Positions 1 through 8,260 of a stretch of 64,000 bases of DNA are shown one piece after another. Every line of letters begins with the position of its first letter. The first letter of the stretch is position 1. The DNA lies in NCBI RefSeq assembly GCF_026015295.1, contig NZ_JAPDUW010000001.1:2713501-2777500 (forward strand), read 5' to 3'. Below the pieces are notes generated by a model that saw only the letters and a list, made by a program, of their open reading frames with translations, was not told the origin of the DNA and did not search any database. Both the position numbers and the translations under genes were made by a program. The DNA is from Segatella copri (GTDB taxonomy: Bacteria; Bacteroidota; Bacteroidia; Bacteroidales; Bacteroidaceae).

Positions 1-56
1 TACGTTACTCGGTTTACTTGCTGCATTGGATAAAGTGGCTGTTGTATATTGACAGC

Positions 57-368
57 CTAACCTGTGCGCTTGCGAAAGCGCATGTCCTTTTTCCTGTCCT
101 CCACTACTGCTACGATAGCCATCACGTCCTCCGGCTTGTAGTAGGTCTTGTGGCTGATTTGCGTATAAGCCAAAGTTCCGTTGTCCCGAAGCGTCTGCAC
201 TGTCCGTGGGCAGATGTTGAGCGTCTGACACACGTCCTGCGTGTCGAGCCACTTGTTCATGGTCTTGTCCTCACTGCGCTCACGGATTCTGTCCATGCGC
301 TTCACGAAGTTCTCCAACTGGGCATCAAGATAGTTGAATGCCTCTTCCTCGAATACGATGAATCCCAT
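57..368 (-). CDS. Helix-turn-helix (excisionase/MerR-like) protein of a mobile element
   Basis: 103-residue protein. The central segment (about residues 38-85: WLDTQDVCQTLNICPRTVQ then a Tyr-Lys-Pro-Glu-Asp wing) matches the winged HTH_17 fold used by excisionase-like and MerR-like DNA-binding proteins. Such proteins are common in Bacteroides conjugative and mobilizable elements as regulators or excision factors, and here it lies next to mobilization genes but is transcribed away from them. The basic C-terminus (KKDMRFRKRTG) could contact DNA. The start ATG is preceded by an A-rich leader typical of the phylum. Regulator versus excisionase cannot be decided from sequence alone. Confidence 0.75.
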   Translation of the reverse strand: MGFIVFEEEAFNYLDAQLENFVKRMDRIRERSEDKTMNKWLDTQDVCQTLNICPRTVQTLRDNGTLAYTQISHKTYYKPEDVMAIVAVVEDRKKDMRFRKRTG

Positions 369-447
369 ACTTTTCTTTTTTCTAAGTTAATACTATGTTA
401 TATGTCGCAAAGCTCCACGCATATGCTGTGCTCCACGTTTGTGAGTG

Positions 448-478
448 CAAAGATAAGGCACGGCAATCTAAAAACAAG
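448..478 (-). promoter_or_regulatory. Bacteroidota-type promoter for the leftward HTH gene
   Basis: On the minus strand TATCTTTG (448-455) matches the -7 consensus TAnnTTTG; 19 bp upstream lies CTTG (475-478), a near match to the -33 TTTG. It sits about 80 bp upstream of the HTH start. The rest of the 369-765 gap shows no convincing gene. Confidence 0.45.
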
Positions 479-765
479 CGTTTTCAATTTCTGTGGCAGT
501 ATGTTGCCGGGGTTTGCCGACTTCAACGCCAAAAACAACAAGAAAAACTTGCACGACTGCAACGAATACATGAACAATGATGAGTTGAGAAATACGTTGA
601 AGTTCTCACAACTATCTCGGTATGCAAATAAGCAAGCCACAACTAAATTGCCACGTTACACCCAATCAGTTGCATGGCTGCACTCAGTACACTTACTTTG
701 CACCCGACAATCGGTCAATGGTGCAAACCGTGACCACTATACTAACAAATAAAACAGCATAAGCT

Positions 766-1245
766 ATGGCAAGAACAAAAGAAACGAAAATGTCTCCTGA
801 ACAGCAGGAGAAAATGACACAGGAGGTGATGGCTTCGCTTCACCCATCCACTTATGGTAAAGACTATGCCCAAAAACATAGCTCTTTCTTTGAAGAGGTG
901 GAGAACTCCGATTTAGAAGTTGTGACAGAGAATGTGGCTGCAACAACCTCCAACATGGAGGACGAGCTTACGAACGAGGTTCAATCGCCACCGAATCCGC
1001 AGAAGCGCATCAGTGGCAAGCAGCGCAAGGCGACATTAGAGGAGTATCAGCAGACCTTCCTCCAAGTTCCAAGGATTGACGACCGCAAGCCAGTCTTCGT
1101 CAGTTCCGATGTACGAGACCGTCTTGATCGTGTCGTCCGCATCCTCGGAGGAAGGCGCATGAGCGTATCGGGCATCATCGAGAACATCGTGCGCCACCAC
1201 CTAAGCCTTTATGAAGAGGACTTCGAGGCTTGGCGCAAATTGTGA
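766..1245 (+). CDS. DUF3408-type mobilizable-element protein
   Basis: 159-residue cytosolic protein. Residues 1-85 are acidic and low-complexity; residues 95-159 carry the conserved DUF3408-like end (FVSSDVRDRLDRVVRILG ... MSVSGIIENIVRHHL ... FEAWRKL), which reads like a ribbon-helix-helix DNA-binding fold. DUF3408 proteins occur almost only in Bacteroidota conjugative/mobilizable transposons, beside tra or mob genes; the exact job is not established. The gene is followed by a 180-bp gap holding a candidate oriT and then mobA-like and relaxase genes in the same direction, supporting a role in relaxosome formation or element regulation. Confidence 0.75.
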   Translation: MARTKETKMSPEQQEKMTQEVMASLHPSTYGKDYAQKHSSFFEEVENSDLEVVTENVAATTSNMEDELTNEVQSPPNPQKRISGKQRKATLEEYQQTFLQVPRIDDRKPVFVSSDVRDRLDRVVRILGGRRMSVSGIIENIVRHHLSLYEEDFEAWRKL

Positions 1246-1250
1246 GAATT

Positions 1251-1420
1251 AAGGTCTGCGACCTTGGACGTGGATAGCTGAAAGGCAGTAGTTCCAACTA
1301 ACGTGTTATGAGAGGGAGCGAGGTTATGTTTTGGGAACCCCAAAACGCCTCGCTCCACCATGAGGGTGGAGGAATTTAGCTCCCAACGGTCGCAGAAAGT
1401 GAGTGTACCAACTGTAAACA
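1251..1420 (+). other. Candidate oriT region (nested inverted repeats before mob genes)
   Basis: This non-coding gap contains AAGGTC/GACCTT (1251-1256/1260-1265) and a nested hairpin: outer arms GGAGCGAGG (1315-1323) and CCTCGCTCC (1348-1356), inner arms GTTTTGGG (1328-1335) and CCCAAAAC (1339-1346). Mob relaxases usually nick next to such repeats just upstream of their own genes. The nic position cannot be read from the sequence. Confidence 0.45.
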
Positions 1421-1429
1421 GTGTATCGA

Positions 1430-1843
1430 ATGACAAACGTACAGGAACAAGACAAGAGAAAGGGCGGAAGACCGCCCACGGGCAGGGTTCGCAAGCTGTC
1501 GAAGTCTGTCACGGTGAAGTTCTCGAAGCCAAGCTACGAGGCATTGAGACTGAGGGCGAGAAAAGCCAACCGCAAGTTGGCGGAGTACATCCGTGAGTCC
1601 GCCTTGAACGGCGAGGTGGTGAGCGGACACAACACAGAGACGGTTGCCATTGCCAAGAACCTCATCGGTATGGCTAACAATCTCAACCAACTTACCAAGC
1701 TGTCGCATCAGAGAGGTTTCCATGAAACCCATGTATATGTGGTGGACTTGTTGAGAAGATTAAAAGAAATCCTTGGCGAGTATCGCCAAGCAAGTCCAAA
1801 ATCGAAGCCATGCGGAATAGGCAGAAAGGAGGATGCCACATGA
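1430..1843 (+). CDS. Relaxosome accessory protein, MobA-like (RHH)
   Basis: 137-residue basic protein. The N-terminus is Lys/Arg/Pro-rich; residues 20-60 (KSVTVKFSKPSYEALRLRAR followed by LAEYIRESAL) resemble the ribbon-helix-helix fold of MobC/MobA relaxosome accessory proteins, which bind oriT and recruit the relaxase. ATG 1430 is chosen over a GTG at 1421 because homologous proteins normally start with ATG and neither start has a strong ribosome site. Its stop TGA overlaps the relaxase ATG (ATGA at 1840-1843), which indicates translational coupling and a shared job. Confidence 0.75.
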   Translation: MTNVQEQDKRKGGRPPTGRVRKLSKSVTVKFSKPSYEALRLRARKANRKLAEYIRESALNGEVVSGHNTETVAIAKNLIGMANNLNQLTKLSHQRGFHETHVYVVDLLRRLKEILGEYRQASPKSKPCGIGRKEDAT

Positions 1844-2790
1844 TAGGCAAGCTAAAGAAGGGCAGCTCATTTGCTGGTTGCATCCGCTATGTTACAGGCA
1901 AGGACGAGGCGAAAATCCTTGCCTCTGATGGTGTGTTACTCGGCACGAATACCGAGATGAAGCAAAGTTTCGAGCTACAAAGGCAACTAAATCCAAGGAT
2001 TAAGAAGCCTGTGGGGCACATAGCTTTGAGCTTCAAGCCCGAGGACAAGCCACGTTTGACGAATGAATTCATGGCTAAGATAGCCCTTGAATACATGCAG
2101 ATGATGGGGATAAAAGATACTCAATTCATCATCGTAAGGCATCACAACACCGACAATCCACATTGTCATATCGTGTATAACCGCATCAATAACGAGGGCA
2201 AGCTCATATCAGACAGGAATGATTACAGGCGTAATGAGCAAGTGACCAAGGCTCTTAAATCCAAGTATGGATTTACCTACGGAACGGACAAGAGCAAGAC
2301 TAACACTCGCAAATTGCGCAATGCGGAGCGTGCCAAATACGAGATTCACAATGCTGTAAAGAGCGCATTGAGAATGGCAGATAGCTGGGACGAGTTCAAA
2401 AGTGAACTTGCAAAACGAGGTGTTCACTTAGAGTTTGTCTATAAGGATAAGGAGCAAACCAAGGTTCAAGGCATCCGTTTCTGCAAGGATGGATATAGCT
2501 TCAAGGGTACGCAGATTAGCCGAGAATACAGCTTTGTCAGGTTGGATGCAAGACTTGGCACAGAGTATAATCGTGTATCGCCAAGAGCCGAATCTATGCA
2601 GGGAGGACAACTAAGTTGTCACCAAGTAGAACAGACTCAACCAACGGCAGAACATACCCAAGACCCTTGGAGTGGTATTTCTTCCATCGGCTTGTTCGCT
2701 CCGTCTAATGCCCAAACTTATGAGCCATTCCCAGAGGATGAATCCGCCAAGAAGAAAAAGAGAAAACGCAGAAAGGGCTTCAGCCTTTGA
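1840..2790 (+). CDS. MobB-type relaxase / mobilization nuclease
   Basis: 316-residue relaxase of the MobA/VirD2-like family, which nicks oriT and pilots the strand during mobilization. Visible motifs: likely catalytic tyrosine in GCIRYVTGK (residue 17), motif II VGHIALSF (about 58-65), and the metal-binding histidine motif HHNTDNPHCHIVYNRI (101-116, with H101/H102, H108 and H110). The C-terminus is Lys/Arg-rich. I start at ATG 1840 rather than the in-frame ATG at 1810, because AGAAAGGAGG at 1823-1832 is a strong ribosome site for it and the start overlaps the upstream stop. The next gene overlaps at 2790. The protein appears intact. Confidence 0.88.
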   Translation: MIGKLKKGSSFAGCIRYVTGKDEAKILASDGVLLGTNTEMKQSFELQRQLNPRIKKPVGHIALSFKPEDKPRLTNEFMAKIALEYMQMMGIKDTQFIIVRHHNTDNPHCHIVYNRINNEGKLISDRNDYRRNEQVTKALKSKYGFTYGTDKSKTNTRKLRNAERAKYEIHNAVKSALRMADSWDEFKSELAKRGVHLEFVYKDKEQTKVQGIRFCKDGYSFKGTQISREYSFVRLDARLGTEYNRVSPRAESMQGGQLSCHQVEQTQPTAEHTQDPWSGISSIGLFAPSNAQTYEPFPEDESAKKKKRKRRKGFSL

Positions 2791-3578
2791 TGCAAGTTAC
2801 AAACTTAAAATTAGAATCGAACATGAAAGAAGAACTATTGGAAGCCATCTATGGCACAGTTGAGAGATTGGAGCAGAAAGTCGATGAACTTTCTGCCTCC
2901 ACAAAGAACGCAGGAGCGGAAACCGTTCCTGCAAGTAATGACATAACCAAGTTGGAGAAATCAATCATTGCTATGTTTGGCAAGGAAGAGGAAGTCAGAG
3001 GTAAAATATCCAAATTAAGAGATGCCATTGTTGTTTTTGTTGACCTTATCAAGGCTGAACTCGGCAAAAATGAGCAGCGAAGCAAGCTCTTGGTTGATGC
3101 TGTCAAGCAGATGAGACAAGAGAATGATGTTTTCTCGAAGGCATTGCAAGACAAACTTGAAGTGATGAACAAATCACCTCAAAAGAAGGTTGTAACCCAT
3201 CGCTTCGAGCCAATCTCAAAGAATATTCTTCTTTTCATAGGTGGCTTGGCTCTATCTCTTGTCATTTCCATTTGGGGCAATCTCACCCAATGGCGAGAGC
3301 ACCAAGATTGGGAGGAGGCAGATTTGAAGTATAGGGCATTGAAAATGGTTCTTCCATCTGATGACCCGAATATTCGCTACATCGAAAAGCATTTCAATGT
3401 GCAACGAGATGAAGATGTGATATACAAGCTCAGAACCAGAGTTGATGTTTATGAAGATTCTGTCTATCAACACCATAAAATGGTTGAGGTAGCATCATAT
3501 AAAGATAGTATAGCAAGACAACTTATTGATGAATCAAATAGGATAAAAATGCAGATAAACAGTAAGAAAAGTAAATGA
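2790..3578 (+). CDS. MobC-like membrane/coiled-coil mobilization protein
   Basis: 262-residue protein overlapping the relaxase stop by one base (TGATG). Residues 12-130 are heptad-rich and likely coiled coil; residues about 149-168 (ILLFIGGLALSLVISIWGNL) form one membrane helix; the tail (about 170-262) is charged. The third gene of Bacteroides mobABC operons often has this layout, and its position supports that role, but the sequence itself has no diagnostic domain. ATG 2823 (MKEELLEAI) is an alternative start. It probably works with the relaxase, for example by linking the relaxosome to a helper conjugation apparatus. Confidence 0.6.
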   Translation: MQVTNLKLESNMKEELLEAIYGTVERLEQKVDELSASTKNAGAETVPASNDITKLEKSIIAMFGKEEEVRGKISKLRDAIVVFVDLIKAELGKNEQRSKLLVDAVKQMRQENDVFSKALQDKLEVMNKSPQKKVVTHRFEPISKNILLFIGGLALSLVISIWGNLTQWREHQDWEEADLKYRALKMVLPSDDPNIRYIEKHFNVQRDEDVIYKLRTRVDVYEDSVYQHHKMVEVASYKDSIARQLIDESNRIKMQINSKKSK

Positions 3579-3680
3579 AAGCGTTATTTTTGTATTATTA
3601 TGCAAAGTGTAAGCACGTATAACATTGTTTAATGTGATTTAAATATCCTCCTAAAATTATGTTGTTTCAAAAAGTGTTTA

Positions 3681-3688
3681 TACCTTTG
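3681..3688 (+). promoter_or_regulatory. -7 element before the first TonB receptor
   Basis: TACCTTTG matches TAnnTTTG about 70 bp upstream of the receptor start. No clean TTTG lies at -33; the nearest is TTG inside GTTGTTTC. It implies the receptor is transcribed separately from the mob genes. Confidence 0.45.
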
Positions 3689-3758
3689 CAATCGGAATAC
3701 AAAATGAGGCAAATAATTGCAGTTTGCTTTCGTTTTGGTGCAATTAAAAAGATAAAAT

Positions 3759-5852
3759 ATGGTCAACAAGATATTTCTTTTAGGATTATTTCTGCTTTCT
3801 GTTGCCAACGTGAAAGCTCAAACTCTGACGCATACAGATTCGCTCACAATGGAGAATATGATGCACAACCTCCCAGAAGTAATGGTAAAAGGTTCTCGCC
3901 CTATTGTCAAGGCAGAGCGGGGTAAGCTATCGTACAATATGCCGTTGCTATTGAAGCAGTTGCCTGCCGACAACGCTTACGAGGCATTGACACGCATACC
4001 AGGCATCAGCGATGCTACTGGCAGCATATCTTTTTCGGGCAATGAGGTGACGCTGATTGTCAACGGACAAGCCACCACATTGTCGCAGGAACAACTGACA
4101 GAGCGTCTGAAGGCAATGCCAGCCGCACAGTTGGCAAAAGCCGAGGTGATGCTGTCTGCCCCTGCCCGCTATCATGTGCGTGGCATGGCTATCAACATCG
4201 TTACGAAAGACTACGCCGGAACCAATCAGCTTTCGGGGCAGGTCATTGGCGGCATGAAGCAAAGCAAATACGCCAAAGGTTTTGGCGATTTATATCTTTC
4301 CTTGCAAAGAGGCAAGTTTGGACTTGACGCACAATATAAATATGTAAACGGCAATTCATACGGTGAATCTTCACGCATAGCCAATCATCCACTTGGCAAC
4401 AATCGTGTTTATTATAATGACGAAACAGGACAGAAGTCGTTTGGCATTACACACAACTACCGACTGGGGATGAATTATGCTTTCAGTAAGAACCATCGTC
4501 TCGACGTTGCCTATACAGGACACTGGGACAAGAGGTGCTCAAACAGCAACACCACAGGATCGAGCATTAGCGGAATGCATCATGACAGTCATGAGTATCT
4601 GCACAATGTAGATGTTAACTATTCGCTTCCTTTCGGACTCACCCTTAACGGTTCGTACACCTACTATCGCACGCCTCAGCAACAAGCCCTCGACGGCACG
4701 ATGCATACGGATGAAAGCATGCTGGAAACAGAACGCAACCTGACAAGCGGCAGTGAGCAGACCATCAACAAATGGATGTTCACGGCCGACCAAACCCATT
4801 CGTTGGCACACGGCTGGGGATTGTCGTATGGTGTGAAAGGGCAATTCACAAGCAACAAAAGTTATCAGACCACAATAGATAAGGATGGAACCATCCAGCC
4901 CAATGGGACAAGTAGCGTGGACAACAATGAGCGGATATGGAACATATATGCTGGTTTCAGCAAGCAGATAAACAAGGCAATTAGTGTAGAGGCATCTGTT
5001 GCTGCCGAGCAATACCACTCTCCGATATGGGATAAATGGCGCGTGTATCCTACGCTCAATGCTTTGTGGAACGTCAACGACAACCATTTGCTCAATCTAT
5101 CATTCAGCTCCAATTCGGAGTTCCCGAGTTATTGGTCGACCATGAGTAACGTTTTCTATTCTTCAACATACTCAGAGATACATGGCAATCCCGACTTGAA
5201 ACCCTTCTCTTATTATAACGTCAACCTGATGTGGCAGATAAAGCGACGTTATATGCTGATGGCTTTTGCAAGTCTGAAGCCCGACTATTTCGTACAGTTG
5301 CCATATCAGACCACAGAACGCATGGCTGTGATAATGAAGGAAACCAACTTCGACTATTCCAATAGTTATGGATTGCAGGCGTCAGTCATATTCAATGCAG
5401 GCAAATGGCTCAATGGCAATGTGTTTGCTGTAGGAACCTACAAGCACGACAAGAGCAGTAATTTCTTCGACTTGCCATTCAATCGCAAGAAACTCTCTGT
5501 TATACTTGGAGGTACAGCATCTGTAAAACTATGCAACACTCAAGACTTGCGCCTCATACTCAACCCTTTCTTTCAGTCGAAAGCCATACAAGGAGTCTAC
5601 GACATAAGTCCTGTCTTCAGGATGAATGCCAAACTGCAATGGTCGTCGCATGATGGTAAATGGGGATTGCGCCTTAATGGCAGCAACATCTTCAACAACC
5701 TATACGACACACGTTCCGTGCAAGGCAACCAAGACTACCGAATGAAGATAAACTATAACTGGGCGTCTGTCACCTTTGCAGTTATCTATAAGTTTGGTGG
5801 CTACAAGGAGAAGAACGTAAAGGCTGTAGATACATCAAGAATGGGACATTAA
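3759..5852 (+). CDS. TonB-dependent receptor-like outer-membrane beta-barrel protein
   Basis: 697 residues with a signal peptide (about 1-20, ending NVKAQ). There is no N-terminal carboxypeptidase-like domain. A plug domain follows (LPEVMVKGSRP at about 38-48 and RIPGISDATGSISFSGNEV near 88-106), then a 22-strand-type barrel rich in aromatic/Tyr-Asn strands, ending with FAVIYKFGG about 15 residues before the C-terminus. Plug details (VMVKGSRP, NGQATTLS, APARYHVRGMAINIVTK) fit the 'outer membrane beta-barrel family' TonB receptors often found near peptide exporters. The substrate is unknown. It shares orientation with a second receptor and a C39 exporter, suggesting a linked peptide or metal function. 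No damage seen. Confidence 0.82.
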   Translation: MVNKIFLLGLFLLSVANVKAQTLTHTDSLTMENMMHNLPEVMVKGSRPIVKAERGKLSYNMPLLLKQLPADNAYEALTRIPGISDATGSISFSGNEVTLIVNGQATTLSQEQLTERLKAMPAAQLAKAEVMLSAPARYHVRGMAINIVTKDYAGTNQLSGQVIGGMKQSKYAKGFGDLYLSLQRGKFGLDAQYKYVNGNSYGESSRIANHPLGNNRVYYNDETGQKSFGITHNYRLGMNYAFSKNHRLDVAYTGHWDKRCSNSNTTGSSISGMHHDSHEYLHNVDVNYSLPFGLTLNGSYTYYRTPQQQALDGTMHTDESMLETERNLTSGSEQTINKWMFTADQTHSLAHGWGLSYGVKGQFTSNKSYQTTIDKDGTIQPNGTSSVDNNERIWNIYAGFSKQINKAISVEASVAAEQYHSPIWDKWRVYPTLNALWNVNDNHLLNLSFSSNSEFPSYWSTMSNVFYSSTYSEIHGNPDLKPFSYYNVNLMWQIKRRYMLMAFASLKPDYFVQLPYQTTERMAVIMKETNFDYSNSYGLQASVIFNAGKWLNGNVFAVGTYKHDKSSNFFDLPFNRKKLSVILGGTASVKLCNTQDLRLILNPFFQSKAIQGVYDISPVFRMNAKLQWSSHDGKWGLRLNGSNIFNNLYDTRSVQGNQDYRMKINYNWASVTFAVIYKFGGYKEKNVKAVDTSRMGH

Positions 5853-6119
5853 GACGCAAAGGCAGATAAAATACTGATAAAAACAAAAAGGTAGTATTCT
5901 TTGTCTTAATGTAGCATTTCAACAGAGAATAGTCTTGTTCCTGTATGTTTGTCATTTAACTGAAGTTTCGCATGTGGGGAAGTTAGGGAAGTTAAGGGAC
6001 AAATGTCCTATGTTTAAGCTAGAAGACTATTGATAGAGATATAATACGAAAATATGGCTCACAAAAATGGTATTACCCAGATGTAAAATGTCCTTATAAT
6101 AACCAAAAGTAAGGACGAA

Positions 6120-8234
6120 ATGATTTATTTAGAGATGAGAAGACTTTTATTTTTTTTATTTCATTTGGCTTGGGCACAAATCGTTCTAGCTCAGACTGGT
6201 ATCGCTGACCAACATTTCGGAAAGGATACTTTGCAATTAAGGGAGGTTGTTGTTAGAGCAACCCGCCCTTTAGCAAAGTTGAACAGCGAAGGCTTTGTGA
6301 CAGAAGTTAAAGGTACCGTTTTGGAAAATCTTGGTTTTGCAAAAGATGTTATGGGTATGTTGCCTGGGGTACTAAATAATAATGGTTCCATTGAAGTTTT
6401 TGGCAAGGGAAAACCAGTTTTCTATATCAATGGACATATTGTCCGCAATAATATAGAAGTTGAGCAATTGAAGGCTAACCAAATAGATAAGATAACAGTT
6501 ATAACGAATCCAAGTTCACGTTATGCTTCAACCGTAGGTTCCATCATAAAGATAACAACCATTAAAAAGGTTGGGGATGGTTTCTCCTTTGATAACATTG
6601 CTACTTTTGGTTGTCGTAATTATATGTATGGCAAAGACAATTTGGACTTGAACTATAGAATTGACAATTTGGATGTTTTTGGAACGTTGGGATTTGAGAA
6701 AGGCAAGAATACGAACTCTAGCAAAAATGTTCAGAATTCATGGCTCTCGTCACATCATCAGCAGAATACGACTATGAAATCGACACAGCACTCAAAGTTG
6801 ATTGATGGTAAATGGGGATTTGATTTTTCCTCGTCTCCAAAACTCTCATTTGGCGCATTTTACCAAGTGTCTTATGCTCCAATAAAGACCAATTCGAGCA
6901 TTATGTCATCATTATATTCTGATGATGTAATTGAAAGTGAGACTTCTGCATACAAGGATATCAAATTAAGAGATTTGGAACATTTGTTAGATGGATATTG
7001 CCATGGGGTTTGGGGAAAATGGAATTTGGAAATGACTTTTGATTTAATGTGGAAAAAAACACATGAAAATCAAAACGTTATAGAGCAAACCGGCATCAAT
7101 CAGGATTTCGGAATAAAAGATGTTGGGCATGCTAGGTTTATGGCAACGGAATTATATGTGTCACACCCATTTCTTAAAGGTAATTTTAGCTTTGGAGTAG
7201 ATTTCACCAATAGTAGCCGTGAGGAAAATTCAGAAAGTGAAAATAGCATTATGGCAGGCGAGAACAATAAAATACAGGAGCTTAACATGGCATATTACGT
7301 TGAAACTATGCAGCATCTAGGCAATGTAACATTCCGTATCGGTGGCAGGTATGAGCATGTGAACAGTGAATATTTTATAGGTGGCAGAAAAAATCACGAA
7401 CAGTCACATGTTTATGATAAGTTTTTTCCGACTGCTTCATTGTCTCTGCCCATTGGAAAAACTATGGTGCAGCTGAGCTATTCTAAGCAATGCTATCGTC
7501 CATTGTACTCTCAGTTGAGCAACACGGTTCACTATGTTAACAAATATCTCTATCAAAGTGGAAATCCGTATTTGCAACCATCCTATAGCGACAACATCTC
7601 TTTGAATTTGAGGTATCGCTGGCTGGCATTAACTGCTAATTATAAAAAGGTGCAAAACCAAATAATAACATCATATACATATTATGATGATGCGAAGACT
7701 ATTGCTTTGCTTAAAAAGGAAAATTCTAGAAACAGTCTGTCTAACTTACAGATAATGGCTTCTTTTATGCCCGGATTCCTTTGGAGATGCTATTATCCCG
7801 TATTGGCATGTGGTGTTGTCTCGCAATTTTACAAGATTGATTACAGAGGAAATATAAAGCACGTGGACAATCCTTTGGTTGTAGTTAAGTTCAATAATAT
7901 TTTCAAATTCCATAACAACTATATGGCGACAGTAAATTACAGTTGGCGTAGTGAGGGAAATAGTGAGAATATTAAGATGGGGAGTGTTGGACAGATAAAT
8001 CTTTCTTTGGCTAAGGACTTATCTAAAAAATGGAATGTCAAGTTGTCTGCAAATGACATCTTTAATACTGCCCGCAAAAATACTTTTACCATTTTCAGCG
8101 GAATGAATGATGTCTATCTTGAAAAGGCTGCGTCTGTAAGGGCAGTGGAATGTATCGTAAGATATAAGTTTAATACAGTTAAAACAAAATATAAAGGTAA
8201 AGGGGCAGGGAAAAAGGAAATGGATAGATTGTAA
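6120..8234 (+). CDS. TonB-dependent receptor-like outer-membrane protein (second copy)
   Basis: 704 residues. Signal peptide about residues 6-25 (RRLLFFLFHLAWAQIVLAQ). The plug follows the same plan as the neighbour at 3759-5852 (LREVVVRATRP; MGMLPGVLNNNGSIEVFGKG; ITNPSSRYASTVGSIIKI), then a barrel with aromatic strands. The extreme C-terminus is basic rather than the classical terminal Phe. Codon use is more A+T-rich than in the first receptor, so the two are diverged paralogs rather than a recent duplication. AAGGA at 6111-6115 supports ATG 6120; ATG 6135 is the alternative. The C39 exporter begins 26 bp downstream, so these genes probably form one operon. Confidence 0.82.
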   Translation: MIYLEMRRLLFFLFHLAWAQIVLAQTGIADQHFGKDTLQLREVVVRATRPLAKLNSEGFVTEVKGTVLENLGFAKDVMGMLPGVLNNNGSIEVFGKGKPVFYINGHIVRNNIEVEQLKANQIDKITVITNPSSRYASTVGSIIKITTIKKVGDGFSFDNIATFGCRNYMYGKDNLDLNYRIDNLDVFGTLGFEKGKNTNSSKNVQNSWLSSHHQQNTTMKSTQHSKLIDGKWGFDFSSSPKLSFGAFYQVSYAPIKTNSSIMSSLYSDDVIESETSAYKDIKLRDLEHLLDGYCHGVWGKWNLEMTFDLMWKKTHENQNVIEQTGINQDFGIKDVGHARFMATELYVSHPFLKGNFSFGVDFTNSSREENSESENSIMAGENNKIQELNMAYYVETMQHLGNVTFRIGGRYEHVNSEYFIGGRKNHEQSHVYDKFFPTASLSLPIGKTMVQLSYSKQCYRPLYSQLSNTVHYVNKYLYQSGNPYLQPSYSDNISLNLRYRWLALTANYKKVQNQIITSYTYYDDAKTIALLKKENSRNSLSNLQIMASFMPGFLWRCYYPVLACGVVSQFYKIDYRGNIKHVDNPLVVVKFNNIFKFHNNYMATVNYSWRSEGNSENIKMGSVGQINLSLAKDLSKKWNVKLSANDIFNTARKNTFTIFSGMNDVYLEKAASVRAVECIVRYKFNTVKTKYKGKGAGKKEMDRL

Positions 8235-8260
8235 CTGTTTAAAAGTAAGTCATACGAAGA

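Noticed and set aside
18..752. 244-codon frame opposite and beyond the HTH gene
   Set aside because: Overlaps the HTH coding sequence and its promoter; unusual amino-acid mix and no motif.
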